DNA from: Sphingobacterium siyangense
GTDB lineage: Bacteria; Bacteroidota; Bacteroidia; Sphingobacteriales; Sphingobacteriaceae
Reading direction: 5' to 3'
NCBI RefSeq assembly: GCF_007830445.1
Contig: NZ_VLKR01000022.1
Location: forward strand, 52,696-116,695
DNA length: 64,000 nt
How positions within the stretch are numbered: the first letter of the stretch is position 1; the number at the start of each line of letters is the position of its first letter. The notes under the pieces were generated by a model. That model did not search any database. It had not been told where the DNA came from and saw only the letters and a list, made by a program, of their open reading frames with translations. Below are positions 25,707-35,340 of this stretch, one piece after another. The position numbers and the translations under genes were made by a program.

Positions 25707-27011
25707 TTATAACTTTGACTTATCAACTTTTTCAACTTGACTACCGTCTTTTAAGGTTTTGGAAATCGCATCAAATGGTCTAGAAACGACCTCGTCTCCT
25801 TTTTTCAATCCTGAGGTAACAATGATATTTTTATCATCCTGAATACCTGTCTTCACCAAAACCTGCTTAACTATTTTATCTTTTAGGACAAATACATATT
25901 CATCAACTTTCTTATTTGTATTTGTAGAGTCTTTATCATCAGAACGCACGGTCACCGATTGAATCGGTACAACCAGTCCTTTATCGTGTTTTGTAAATAT
26001 CTGAACTGTTGCAGACAGTCCCGGTTTAAATGGCGATGCCACATTCTCTTTCATCAAGTCTTGATACGATTCTGCACTAATGCGAACTTTTACATTAAAA
26101 TTTGTCACCTGATCTGTCGATGATGTCGCCGTAGTAGTCGTTGCAATGTTTTTAGACGAGCTAGCGATTTCGGTCACAACACCTTTAAACTTTCTGTCTT
26201 TAAAAGCATCGACTTCAATCTCAGCTTGATTCCCTACTCTTACATTGTTAATATCATTTTCATTTACATCGACATTAACCTCCATCGAACTCATATTGGC
26301 GATACGCATAATTTCTGTACCTGCCATCTGCGCCGTTCCAACCACACGCTCTCCCTTTTCGATAGACAAGAGAGAAATGATGCCATCTGATGGCGCGTAA
26401 ATTGTCGTCCGATTTAAATTATCTTGCGCTTCTTTTACTGAGGCTTGTGATTGGTCAATACCATATTTTGTAGAACGCACTGTCTCTCTTTGCGCCTGGA
26501 TAGAAGCCTGTGCTGCATAATATTCGGCCGAGCTCTTATCCATTTCTGAAGCAGAAATAACACGTTTTTCAAAAAGTTCCTGATTCCGTTTATAGGTAGC
26601 AGCTACATTTTTGAAATTTTCTTCCTGTTGTTTTAATTGCTGTTGTGCAGCGGCTAAATTGGCCCGCTGTGAATTCATTGCTGCAACAGAGCGATCATAA
26701 CCAGATTGCAAAATATCTGGTTTGATCCGACAGAGTACTTGTCCTTTTTTTACAAAATCACCTTCTTTAATGTTGAGCTCAACAACCTCTCCAGATACCT
26801 CTGAACTCAGTTTAACCTCCACCTCAGGCTGAATCTTCCCACTTGCAGAAACTAATTCATCAACATCAGTCTCTTTTACTACATCCACCGCGACTTTAGT
26901 AATCTCTCCTTTGCCAAACCAGCCTGCTTTAAAACCTATAAAACCAAGGACTACCAAGAGCACTACTATAATCAATATAATTTTTCCAATGCTACGTTTT
27001 TTCTTTGCCAT
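25707..27011 (-). CDS. periplasmic membrane-fusion protein (HlyD/MacA family)
   Basis: 434 residues. N-terminal anchor (IGKIILIIVVLLVVLGFIGF), lipoyl half-motif EVSGEVVELNIKEGDFVKKGQVLCRIKPDIL, long coiled coil (about 100-200, with repeated QA/EL patterns), second lipoyl half (IYAPSDGIISLLSIEKGERVVG) and beta barrel. It bridges an inner-membrane exporter to a TolC channel. TolC sits 22 bp upstream on the same strand; no inner-membrane exporter gene is visible in the window on this side, so the ABC or RND partner must lie elsewhere. Confidence 0.92.
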   Translation of the reverse strand: MAKKKRSIGKIILIIVVLLVVLGFIGFKAGWFGKGEITKVAVDVVKETDVDELVSASGKIQPEVEVKLSSEVSGEVVELNIKEGDFVKKGQVLCRIKPDILQSGYDRSVAAMNSQRANLAAAQQQLKQQEENFKNVAATYKRNQELFEKRVISASEMDKSSAEYYAAQASIQAQRETVRSTKYGIDQSQASVKEAQDNLNRTTIYAPSDGIISLLSIEKGERVVGTAQMAGTEIMRIANMSSMEVNVDVNENDINNVRVGNQAEIEVDAFKDRKFKGVVTEIASSSKNIATTTTATSSTDQVTNFNVKVRISAESYQDLMKENVASPFKPGLSATVQIFTKHDKGLVVPIQSVTVRSDDKDSTNTNKKVDEYVFVLKDKIVKQVLVKTGIQDDKNIIVTSGLKKGDEVVSRPFDAISKTLKDGSQVEKVDKSKL

Positions 27012-27033
27012 TTCTTTTGTTAGTTCAAATAGG

Positions 27034-28413
27034 TTAATTGTTATCGAATTGAATTGGATTTCCGAGGTAATAATCGATGATCTTTGATCTGAATATTACA
27101 TTATATTTTGCTTGAATAAGGTCAAATTCGGCCTTATTTCGTTCCGTTTGAGCAGTAAACAACTCCAATGAATTCGCCATACCAATATCGTAACGTTCTT
27201 TTGTCGCCTTAAATGCTGTTTCAGCACTTTCAAATGCTACGGTAGCCGAGCGATAGCGTTGTTTGGCCGCATTCACATCCAGTACAGCCTGATTAACGGC
27301 CTTGCTTAAGTTATTTTTTGCTAATTGCTCGGAGGCTTCAGCCTGTTTAAAACCGATCTTTGCCTTTGCCACATTTACTTTATTCTGATTTCTTGAAAAA
27401 ATTGGAATAGCAAGAGATAAACCGGTAAAAAAAGACTTATTATCCGATATCTGTTGGCCAAAAGGCACTCTAAAAAGGGTAGCAGGATCCAATGGATCTG
27501 TTTGCCTTGTCGTCGCAGACGAGTAATTCGTTCCATAACTCACGTTCAAATTGAGTGTCGGATAATAGCCCCCCTTCGCAATATCGATTTGTTTCAATGC
27601 GACCTCTTTATCCAATGCAGATTTGTGAATATCCGGCTGCAATGTGAGCGCTTTCTGGTAAACATCCACCGCATTTTTATCCACTGCATGAACCAATATA
27701 GATTCCAAGCTTGGACGTTCCAAGGAAATAGGCGTTTCAGGAGGCATTTCCATCAGCTGCTTCAAGGTCAACAAAGACATCTCGTATGAATTTTTCAAAT
27801 TAACTTTGTTCAATTCATTTGTAGCAACCTGATTTTTTGATTTGGCAAGATCGGCAATTGTTTTATTGCCAACCGCAAACTGAATAGAGTCCAATGAAAA
27901 TTGCTGTTTCGACAAAGCGATCTGGTCTTCACTCGCAACCATCATCTCATGGTTGGTAATCGCTTCCAAATAATTGACCAACACATTGAGCACAAGGTCA
28001 TTCTTGATCTTATCCACCTGAGTCGCCGTAGACTCCAGTTGCAATTTATTCGCTTTGATCTGATTGATCTGTTGAAAGCCCTGAAATAAATTGACACTTG
28101 ATCCCACCGAGCCACTGGTTCCTTTTGTCCAGGTGTTATTAACGATTCGTCCGGAAGTTAAATCGAAACCAAAGCCATAACGAAAACTTTGATCCACGCT
28201 AGCACTCAGGTTTGGCAATAAATTACTTTTTGCCTGAAACAAGTCCTGCTCAGCAAGATCTTTGTTCAGCGCCGCTTGTTTTATCTGTACGTTCCGTTCC
28301 AATGTCGTACGAATGGCTTCTGCCACTCCTACAACCTGTTGGGCTTGAACCAAATCATTAGTTCCTAGAAATAATCCAGTAAATACTACTGTAGAATAAT
28401 AAAATCTTTTCAT
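27034..28413 (-). CDS. TolC family outer-membrane efflux protein
   Basis: About 459 residues from ATG 28411-28413 (MKRFYYSTVVFTGLFLG), which gives a normal signal peptide; earlier ATGs up to 28458 add a basic N-terminus. After the signal, two repeats of the OEP fold: EAIRTTLERNVQIKQAALN with long helices, and AKGGYYPTLNLNVSYGTNYSS (strand pair). It forms the outer-membrane duct for the membrane-fusion partner 22 bp downstream. It is divergent from the polysaccharide deacetylase gene (54 bp between starts). Confidence 0.92.
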   Translation of the reverse strand: MKRFYYSTVVFTGLFLGTNDLVQAQQVVGVAEAIRTTLERNVQIKQAALNKDLAEQDLFQAKSNLLPNLSASVDQSFRYGFGFDLTSGRIVNNTWTKGTSGSVGSSVNLFQGFQQINQIKANKLQLESTATQVDKIKNDLVLNVLVNYLEAITNHEMMVASEDQIALSKQQFSLDSIQFAVGNKTIADLAKSKNQVATNELNKVNLKNSYEMSLLTLKQLMEMPPETPISLERPSLESILVHAVDKNAVDVYQKALTLQPDIHKSALDKEVALKQIDIAKGGYYPTLNLNVSYGTNYSSATTRQTDPLDPATLFRVPFGQQISDNKSFFTGLSLAIPIFSRNQNKVNVAKAKIGFKQAEASEQLAKNNLSKAVNQAVLDVNAAKQRYRSATVAFESAETAFKATKERYDIGMANSLELFTAQTERNKAEFDLIQAKYNVIFRSKIIDYYLGNPIQFDNN

Positions 28414-28467
28414 GTCCATATGTAGAACCATACATTTTTTTTTAGATTTGAACTTCATTTATCGGTT

Positions 28468-29079
28468 ATGTATTTTGTCAAATCTCCATTTTTCCTTAGA
28501 TGGCTATATCCCAAATCAATATGGAATATGCCACGTCATGAAAAAAAAGTCTATCTTACTTTTGACGATGGTCCAATTCCTGAAATTACACCTTTTATAC
28601 TCGATATCCTAAAAAAATATCAGGCAAAGGCAACATTTTTTTGTGTTGGTGAAAATATTAAAAAAAATCCACATTTGTTTCAACGAATTTTAGATGAAGG
28701 GCATCAGGTAGGCAACCATACCTACAACCACCTCAAAGGCTGGGAAACAAATGATGAGCAGTATTTGGCAAATGTTGCGAAATGCCAGGAACTGACCCAG
28801 ACTGATCTTTTTCGTCCGCCTTATGCCCGAGCAACAAAATCCCAACTCCGTCAACTCTATAAAAAATACCGAGTGATCATGTGGGATATTATGTCGGGTG
28901 ATTTTGATCCGAATTTAAGTCCCCAGAAATGCCTGGAAAACGTTCTGCCCAACATTAAAAATGGCTCTGTTATTATTTTTCATGATAATATCAAAGCCAT
29001 TCCTCGTGTCGAATATGTTCTACCTAAAACAATAGAGTTTCTATTAAAAAATCACTATCAGCTTTCGAGAATAGATTAA
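28468..29079 (+). CDS. polysaccharide deacetylase (NodB family, CE4)
   Basis: 203 residues. Catalytic TFDDGP (about 29-34), HQVGNHTYNH (zinc His pair about 78-82), RPPYARAT (motif 3), MWDIMSGDFDP (motif 4) and IIFHDNIKAI (motif 5, His). It removes acetyl groups from peptidoglycan or other N-acetyl glycans. No signal peptide is evident; the N-terminus (MYFVKSPFFLRWLYP) is hydrophobic and basic and might anchor it. It converges with the DUF4249 gene, sharing 4 bp. Confidence 0.93.
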   Translation: MYFVKSPFFLRWLYPKSIWNMPRHEKKVYLTFDDGPIPEITPFILDILKKYQAKATFFCVGENIKKNPHLFQRILDEGHQVGNHTYNHLKGWETNDEQYLANVAKCQELTQTDLFRPPYARATKSQLRQLYKKYRVIMWDIMSGDFDPNLSPQKCLENVLPNIKNGSVIIFHDNIKAIPRVEYVLPKTIEFLLKNHYQLSRID

Positions 29080-29873
29080 GGTTTACTTCTAGTAAACGTC
29101 ACCTCAGATTCGTAATATTTACCTACACTGACACTGAAATACCCCAGTGCATTGTTGCTTAAATTTGAAATCGGATTAGCTGGCGAAGCCGAACCAGGAT
29201 TAATCATTTGAAAACTATTCCAGTAATTGTAGGCGCCTACATCGATACATTGACGTAGGATACGCACACGATCACCAACTTTCAAATCTCTATCGCGGTC
29301 GACAATATCATGCTGCACTTCTAAGCCATTGTTATACTTATCGTCAAAGACATCAATAAAACGTAATTTACCTCCATTGACCGACATTTTATACTTATAA
29401 TAGTTGCCTTTTTCTGGTGGATCGATAAATACGAGGGTCGGATAGTAAATCGTGTCAGTAAAAATAATTCGCTCTGAAAGCCCTATGGAATCCACGTCCA
29501 CATAGCTGGGAACCTTTGATACCCCTTGGATCTCCCTTCCATCAGCGGTCTTTACCTGCAACTGGTAAGTGACCTTCTCCTGTAACCGTAATGTCTTATT
29601 GGTATATAGCCCATCAGCCCCCGCTTGAAACGTATAAGTGCGATTATTTTGCATATTCTTAACGGTCACTTCCGCATCAGTTATCGGAGAAAATAGAGAG
29701 TCTTTAATGCTTACAACCTTCTGTATACTAACCTCATGTTGTTGATCCGAAACCATCAAATCTGCGGTAATAACCAATTGACCTGTATTTTCGGGCAGTT
29801 CCAAATCTATTTTATCCTCACAGCTCGCTAAAGTAAATAATGCAACAGCTATAACTCCTAATATCTTCTTCAT
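29076..29873 (-). CDS. DUF4249 family lipoprotein, receptor partner
   Basis: 265 residues. Lipoprotein signal MKKILGVIAVALFTLASC with lipobox LASC. DUF4249 features: DLELPENTGQLVITADL near the start, Ig-like strand (DAEVTVKNMQNNRTYTFQAG) and a C-terminal SVGKYYESEVTFTRSKP. In Bacteroidota this family pairs with TonB receptors and sits at the cell surface, likely capturing substrate. The receptor gene ends 7 bp upstream on the same strand. Confidence 0.88.
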   Translation of the reverse strand: MKKILGVIAVALFTLASCEDKIDLELPENTGQLVITADLMVSDQQHEVSIQKVVSIKDSLFSPITDAEVTVKNMQNNRTYTFQAGADGLYTNKTLRLQEKVTYQLQVKTADGREIQGVSKVPSYVDVDSIGLSERIIFTDTIYYPTLVFIDPPEKGNYYKYKMSVNGGKLRFIDVFDDKYNNGLEVQHDIVDRDRDLKVGDRVRILRQCIDVGAYNYWNSFQMINPGSASPANPISNLSNNALGYFSVSVGKYYESEVTFTRSKP

Positions 29874-29879
29874 TCTTTG

Positions 29880-32210
29880 CTAAAATTTAAAATTCCAAGT
29901 AATCGATGGGATCGTCCCAAATAATGCTATCCGATAAATCTCGGTGACATTGGATTGTCCTTCTTTTTCTCTAAAGTCGATCAAATAAGCATTTTTTCGA
30001 TTATAGGCATTATATAGACCAAACGACAAGCTCGAGTAGCTATTCTTTGTTCGCTTAATATCATAAGTTGCTGCCAAATCCAGGCGGTGATAAGCAGGCA
30101 TCCGCTGCCCATTTCTTTTATCGTAATAAAAGATTGTACGATCGTCAACAAAATATTTCCCCGCGGGCATCGTTACAGCGTCTCCTGTATAGTAGACGAA
30201 ATTTGCGCTTAAATTCCACTTCGGATTTAACTGATACTGCGCTACGATAGCTATATTATGCGTTTTGTCCTGACGTGCGTTAAACCATTGACCATCATTA
30301 ATTTGTTCGAATTGCCGCTCACTTTTGGACAACGTATAACTCAGCCAGCCGCTAAATCGCCCCAGTCTCTTTTTCAGAAACCATTCAATGCCGTAGGCTC
30401 TACCTTTTCCAAACAGCAATTCTCCTTCCAGCAATTCATTTGCCTGTAGATCGGCACCATTCCTATAGTCAATCTGGTTCTTTAAATCTCGGTAATAACC
30501 TTCAACAGAGAATTCATATCTGTTGGATGCAAAATTCCGAAAGTAACCCAGCGAATACTGATTAGATAGCTGGGGCTTAATCGTATTATTGCTCAGCACA
30601 TATTGATCTGTAGGAAGACTACTGGTTGTATTGCTCAATTGATGCAGGTACTGAACATTTGTATTGAAAGAAGCCTTTACCGTCGTTAAATCATTGATAG
30701 CGTAGTTTAAGGAAATGCGAGGCTCCAGATAGAAGTACTTTTTACCCAACTTGCCATTTCCCACATAGGTAGAATCTACGGCCTCACCTGCAGGAGCGAA
30801 GGTATAAAATGTACCCGGCCCCAATGTTGCGTAAGCAGATGCCCTCAGTCCGTAATTTAATTTTAAACGATCGGTAATAGACCAGTCATCGGTTAGATAA
30901 GCAGCAACATCAGCACCCTTGCGATGTTGAATTTGCAATGAATTCACCTTCGAATCTTCTCCCGCTTCGATACTTGCCGGTCGGATTTCCTGCAAGGCTG
31001 CCTGCAATCCAAATTTTAGATTGTGACGGTCCGAAAGATTGTATTGAAAATCTTGTTTAAAATTATAATTAAAGATGTCTGAACGAATTTTAAAGTTGTT
31101 ATCATCCTCAATCTTAACCTGATAATTGAATTTGCTAAAAATAAGCGTAGTATTGCTAAACAACCTATTGCTCCACACATGGTTCCAACGCATGGTTCCA
31201 GTCGCATTTCCCCAATTGAAATCAAACAGATCATGATAAGCCATCGCGTCCTTGCCGAAATATCCAGACAAGTAAAGTGTATTCTTATCATTGATGCGAT
31301 AATTTAATTTTGCATTGAGGTCATAAAAAAAGAGCGCACTCTTCTTAATATTCTCATCACTTGAAAGCTTTAAGAAAAGATCGGCATAGGTACGTCTACC
31401 AGAGATCATAAATGAGCTCTTGCCTTTTTGAATTGGTCCTTCCAATTTAAGACGCGAAGCAATAAGACCCAAGCCACCTTCTACATTGAAATGCTGGTTG
31501 TTTCCATCCAAGGTGGTAATTTCCATGACCGATGATATTTTGCCTCCATATTGGGCTGGAACACCTCCCTTGTAGAAATTCACGTCTTTGATCGCATCGG
31601 AATTAAAGGTCGAGAAAAAACCGAACAAATGGGAACTGTTATAGACAGGAGCCTCATCCAGCAAAATCAGATTTTGGTCACCACCGCCGCCACGCACATA
31701 AAAATTGCTGCTTCCTTCCCCCCCACTGGTTACTCCAGGAAATAGCTGAATGGTCTTGAGAATATCCTTTTCTCCAAATAGTACAGGAACTTTTTCGATT
31801 TCCTTAGGGCTAAATTGTGTCAACCCAGGGGTTAGATCCTTTATTGATTTGCGCCTATTTCCAGTTACGGTAACCTCAGCGAGCTGATTTTCCTCAGGTA
31901 CCAACTGAATAATATAAGTGGAGTCCTTGCCAAGATGGACAGAAAATGCTTTCGTTTGATAGCCTACAGATGATACTTCCATTCCTTTGCCGGCATCACG
32001 GACAGACAAACTAAAAAAGCCATATTTATTTGAAGCGGTGGATTTTTTCTCTGTATCGTTTCGTATGACGGCGCCAATGATATTCTCACCGCTGATACTG
32101 TCCCTAACAAACCCAGAAATAGATTTAGACTGTTGACTATACGCTTGCTGCGCGCAGAACAAAATGGAAGAAAAACAAAATACAACCTTTATAGGTTTAA
32201 ACATAATCAA
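29880..32210 (-). CDS. TonB-dependent receptor with carboxypeptidase-like N-terminal domain
   Basis: 776 residues. Signal peptide (about 1-26), CarboxypepD-reg domain (KSISGFVRDSISGENIIGAVI), plug motifs (VTGNRRKSIKDL, FVRGGGGDQNLILLDEAPVY) and a 22-strand barrel ending in TWNFKF with terminal Phe. With the DUF4249 lipoprotein 6 bp downstream it forms an outer-membrane uptake unit of unknown substrate. The reading frame is intact, unlike the receptor at 4070. Two start ATGs (32210 and 32204) are close. Confidence 0.94.
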   Translation of the reverse strand: MIMFKPIKVVFCFSSILFCAQQAYSQQSKSISGFVRDSISGENIIGAVIRNDTEKKSTASNKYGFFSLSVRDAGKGMEVSSVGYQTKAFSVHLGKDSTYIIQLVPEENQLAEVTVTGNRRKSIKDLTPGLTQFSPKEIEKVPVLFGEKDILKTIQLFPGVTSGGEGSSNFYVRGGGGDQNLILLDEAPVYNSSHLFGFFSTFNSDAIKDVNFYKGGVPAQYGGKISSVMEITTLDGNNQHFNVEGGLGLIASRLKLEGPIQKGKSSFMISGRRTYADLFLKLSSDENIKKSALFFYDLNAKLNYRINDKNTLYLSGYFGKDAMAYHDLFDFNWGNATGTMRWNHVWSNRLFSNTTLIFSKFNYQVKIEDDNNFKIRSDIFNYNFKQDFQYNLSDRHNLKFGLQAALQEIRPASIEAGEDSKVNSLQIQHRKGADVAAYLTDDWSITDRLKLNYGLRASAYATLGPGTFYTFAPAGEAVDSTYVGNGKLGKKYFYLEPRISLNYAINDLTTVKASFNTNVQYLHQLSNTTSSLPTDQYVLSNNTIKPQLSNQYSLGYFRNFASNRYEFSVEGYYRDLKNQIDYRNGADLQANELLEGELLFGKGRAYGIEWFLKKRLGRFSGWLSYTLSKSERQFEQINDGQWFNARQDKTHNIAIVAQYQLNPKWNLSANFVYYTGDAVTMPAGKYFVDDRTIFYYDKRNGQRMPAYHRLDLAATYDIKRTKNSYSSLSFGLYNAYNRKNAYLIDFREKEGQSNVTEIYRIALFGTIPSITWNFKF

Positions 32211-32237
32211 GTGAAGTCAAAAATTTTGCTGAAAATA

Positions 32238-32266
32238 ATAAAAAAGCCTTACAATTTGTAAGGCTT
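32238..32266 (-). terminator. terminator of the esterase gene
   Basis: AAGCCTTACA and TGTAAGGCTT (32244-32253, 32257-32266) give a perfect 10-bp stem, followed on the minus strand by TTTTTTATT. It lies about 75 bp after the esterase stop and before the receptor start. Confidence 0.8.
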
Positions 32267-32341
32267 AATAATAAGTTTATAATTTGTTAGTTAAGGTCTC
32301 TGTTTAACAAAAATAGCATTTTATTCATTTATGCCAAATAT

Positions 32342-33289
32342 TTATCCATTTTTCTTTTCATTTTTCTTCGCTTGATCAAAATATCCCTTAAAAAAAGCCA
32401 TTTGATAAACAATTGACCGAGACCAGTACTCCCAATTGTGTCCACCTTCACTTGTAACAAAGGTATGATTTATATTATGGTACATCAATTTATCGTGCAG
32501 TGCAACATTCACAGTATAGAAAAAATCTTCCTTACCGCAATCGATGATTAGGCGAAGTTTATTATTGATTAATTTGGGCACCATATTAATAACAACCCGA
32601 TTATCCCATTCTTGCGGTACATCAGCGTAATTCCCAATGCGATCTTTAATTTCCCAGTTTAAGGGAAAAGGTCTAAAATCTACCCCACCAGCTGTACTTC
32701 CTGCAGCGCCATAGCTATCCTGATGTTTTATGGCTAGCGACAGCGCACCATGCCCACCCATACTTAATCCTGTAATTGCCCTTCCGCTCCGATCTTTGAT
32801 CGTCGAATAATGCTGATCCATATAATCAATCAGCTCTTTGGACACAAAGGTTTCATATTGGTAGTTTTTATCATTCGCGACATCCCAATACCAGCTTCCA
32901 AAACCACCATCGGGACAAACGACCATATAACCATACTGATCCGCCAATGCGCTCACACTTGAATTTTTAACCCAATTGCTATAATTACCGGAATAACCAT
33001 GCAACAGGTAAAGGACCGGATAACTGATTTTGTTCGAGTAATTTTGAGGAAGAATTACGACAGTCTTAATTGCTTTACCCATGGATGGGCTCTGAATGGA
33101 CAGGGTGTCCACTTTAGCAGCAAAGGTGTTCGTGGGGGTACATAAAAATAAAACGAAGGCAATTAACATCAGTCTAATACCTCTCGGACAAAATAGGCAG
33201 TTTTTGATAGGTTCGGTTTGAGGAAAATTATGTTCCGAATAACTGAAAATAGGTCTAGTGTTTATCATAAATTTATTGATTTCTTTCAA
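32342..33289 (-). CDS. secreted alpha/beta-hydrolase, esterase D family
   Basis: 315 residues. HGYSGNYSNW (oxyanion region), nucleophile elbow GLSMGGHGALSLAIK (Ser about 175), acid region and GGHNWEYW at the C-terminus (His) form the Ser-Asp-His triad of the esterase D/feruloyl esterase group. The exported protein likely cleaves acyl esters on glycans. An internal start at 33169 (MLIAFVLFLCTP) preceded by GAGAGG would give a short signal peptide without the 40-residue lead; the longer start overlaps the upstream gene by 17 bp. The two starts cannot be separated here. Confidence 0.85.
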   Translation of the reverse strand: MKEINKFMINTRPIFSYSEHNFPQTEPIKNCLFCPRGIRLMLIAFVLFLCTPTNTFAAKVDTLSIQSPSMGKAIKTVVILPQNYSNKISYPVLYLLHGYSGNYSNWVKNSSVSALADQYGYMVVCPDGGFGSWYWDVANDKNYQYETFVSKELIDYMDQHYSTIKDRSGRAITGLSMGGHGALSLAIKHQDSYGAAGSTAGGVDFRPFPLNWEIKDRIGNYADVPQEWDNRVVINMVPKLINNKLRLIIDCGKEDFFYTVNVALHDKLMYHNINHTFVTSEGGHNWEYWSRSIVYQMAFFKGYFDQAKKNEKKNG

Positions 33290-34154
33290 AAAAATAAAGA
33301 TAGGATTTTAAACCAAATGGACGCTCGCTAATTGTATAAAATCCATTTCCCTTGCTATCGAAAGCTATCGCTTCCCCTTGTGGCTCCACCTGATAAGGCA
33401 GAATAGCCGGCATTTGTTGGAGTACCTGTCTCCAGGATTCACTCAAGTTCCTCTGCCAATAGAAAATATGGGTAATATTCTTTACAAGCAACTGTGTACC
33501 CGTCGGATCTATAGCAGCAGCAGTAGCAAAAGTAAATGGCAGCTCCGCTACGCCATTTAAGGTAAAATACTGCTGTTTTGAATTTGTAAATACCGCCGCG
33601 GAATAAACAGTCGATCGAAATTCACGTTTAGATATTACATACAACATTTTGTCTATTGGATCAATCATAATCGATTCGGCATCTAAACGTTTCTGGCCCG
33701 GAAATTTAAGAAAGATCGCCCGAATTGACTTTTTCGGAATAAGCCCAGGATCATCAGCCTGAGGCTCAGGAAATACATACAGGCATGTCCAGGTTCTTTT
33801 CCCGGTATTGTTTCCGATATCCGCAAGGACGAGAAAATAGGTATCCCCAATTTTCACCCGATCGATATCCTCACAGTCGACGACAGATACCCCTTCGAGT
33901 GAAAATTTCTTCAGTAGTTTGGCCTGACGATCGATTAAATAGATAGTTGCACCATCACCACTATCATTATGCACCCAAAAATTGCCCTCCCGATAAGCCG
34001 GTGTGATACCCGACACCTCTTTCAGTTGTGGATCCGTCAATTCCCCAAGGGCAATTTGCGTTTTAAAATAATCCTTCCTATTTTGGCTGTAAACCTGCAG
34101 ACTTAACAGAAAAAATACAAGTAGCAGGCACAGATTCACCCGTGCAATATTCAT
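33273..34154 (-). CDS. secreted propeller-like protein, unknown function
   Basis: 293 residues with a signal peptide (MNIARVNLCLLLVFFLL, cut near VYSQ). The body has repeated strands with conserved acidic turns: EVSGITPAYREGNFWVHNDSGDG, SVVDCEDIDRVKIGDTYFLVLADIGNN, KRLDAESIMIDPIDKMLYVIS and PQGEAIAFDSKGNGFYTISE. This pattern resembles phytase or SdiA-regulated propellers, in which Asp/Glu pairs bind calcium. The enzyme activity is not established. It precedes the esterase in an overlapping two-gene run. Confidence 0.6.
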   Translation of the reverse strand: MNIARVNLCLLLVFFLLSLQVYSQNRKDYFKTQIALGELTDPQLKEVSGITPAYREGNFWVHNDSGDGATIYLIDRQAKLLKKFSLEGVSVVDCEDIDRVKIGDTYFLVLADIGNNTGKRTWTCLYVFPEPQADDPGLIPKKSIRAIFLKFPGQKRLDAESIMIDPIDKMLYVISKREFRSTVYSAAVFTNSKQQYFTLNGVAELPFTFATAAAIDPTGTQLLVKNITHIFYWQRNLSESWRQVLQQMPAILPYQVEPQGEAIAFDSKGNGFYTISERPFGLKSYLYFFERNQ

Positions 34155-34193
34155 GTTTAAAGATACGTTTTTATTGATATTTACATTCTAATT

Positions 34194-35087
34194 ATGAAGA
34201 AGCCTTCCACATACAGTTCATTACTCCTTTTTTTAACACTCTTACTCCCCTGTCAAAGCTTACTTGCCCAGAGCTCTTCATTTCGCGTAAAAGTAAAATC
34301 TGGTCTTCAGCAAACACCGCCGTATCTTGTCAAATACTACAACAGCAAAAATTGGGAGAAATTCTATGCCGAAATCTTGCAATTTGATTATGACCCAAAA
34401 TTTGAATATGACATCAGGATCCTCAAACGTCAAAACGGTTCACATTCGACATATACCTTAGCCAAAACGATTACAAAATCACTATCGGAAAATACAGCGG
34501 TGGCCACATGGGAAGTTGGAGAAAACTACGTGAATGCCCAGAGCCTTGGCAAACTGAAATGTCTGCAGGTAAAATCTGACAAAAGGAATAAATGGGAGTA
34601 CCTCACGTCAACAATTCAAGGATTCGATTACCAGGAGGGCTACCGTTACCGCATTCGCGTAAAACAAACGAAACAAAAAGATACAGACTCCGTCAGTTAT
34701 AGTTTAATTGAAGTCCTATCGAGAGAACGTGCAAACGAACTGCCCAGTGTGGCTGCATTTCTTGCCCGTTTTAAGTGGAATCTGCTTCAGTTAAATGGAA
34801 AGGATGTTAGCTCTAGCAAAGCAAGTATCGGGTTCGATGCCAAAAATGGTACGATTGCCGGCACAACGGGATGCAACAATTTTTGGGGAAATTTTGCCAT
34901 TAAAGACGATAAAATCAGCTTTCTGCACCTAGCAAGCACCATGCGCGCCTGCAATGGCGTAAATATCGAAAATGACTTTTTTCAAATTTTTGAACAAAAA
35001 CAAATTCAGTTTGACATAGCCGAACAAACCTTAAATTTATATAACGACAGAAAACTAGTGATGATTTTTGGGTTAGAGCGAGAATAA
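34194..35087 (+). CDS. exported protein: two DUF4377 domains and a META (HslJ-like) domain
   Basis: 297 residues. Signal peptide to about residue 26 (SLLAQ). Two similar DUF4377 modules follow, each of about 75 residues: LVKYYNSKNWEKFYAEILQFDYDPKFEYDIRI and LKCLQVKSDKRNKWEYLTSTIQGFDYQEGYRYRIRV. The last third is a META domain: FKWNLLQLNGKDV, TTGCNNFWGNF and ASTMRACNGVNIENDFF. META domains occur in heat-shock HslJ and secreted proteins of unclear function. Transcribed alone and divergent from the esterase run. Confidence 0.8.
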   Translation: MKKPSTYSSLLLFLTLLLPCQSLLAQSSSFRVKVKSGLQQTPPYLVKYYNSKNWEKFYAEILQFDYDPKFEYDIRILKRQNGSHSTYTLAKTITKSLSENTAVATWEVGENYVNAQSLGKLKCLQVKSDKRNKWEYLTSTIQGFDYQEGYRYRIRVKQTKQKDTDSVSYSLIEVLSRERANELPSVAAFLARFKWNLLQLNGKDVSSSKASIGFDAKNGTIAGTTGCNNFWGNFAIKDDKISFLHLASTMRACNGVNIENDFFQIFEQKQIQFDIAEQTLNLYNDRKLVMIFGLERE

Positions 35088-35158
35088 AAAAACACCCAAA
35101 GTCTGGGAGACTTTGGGTATCTTAGCCATATTATTAACCTATTTTATGAAAAGTATTT
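35085..35158 (-). ncRNA. candidate small RNA / terminator element, copy 2
   Basis: On the minus strand the conserved tail (35120-35158, same as 3407-3444 with one inserted base) is followed by an 11-bp perfect hairpin (arms 35108-35118 and 35094-35104) and seven T. The hairpin sequence is unrelated to that of copy 1 but keeps its place and strength. The element is in the intergenic region between the DUF4377-META gene and the divergent GH43 gene, so the transcript would start in 35160-35340 and is not an obvious 3' UTR. The tail carries ATGGCTAAGA as in copy 1. Confidence 0.55.
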
Positions 35159-35340
35159 ATGTCATTTGGAAATGACATAAACAAATATGTGAAATAAATC
35201 GGAAACAATCGAAAGCATAATAAGATTTTAACAAAATTTTAACATTTCAAAAAACAATGAGACAAATGGGCATATAAATGATCCATTTAGGCATATCCCA
35301 ATCAAATCTATCCCGTACCTTACAAGTTTAAACCGACATA

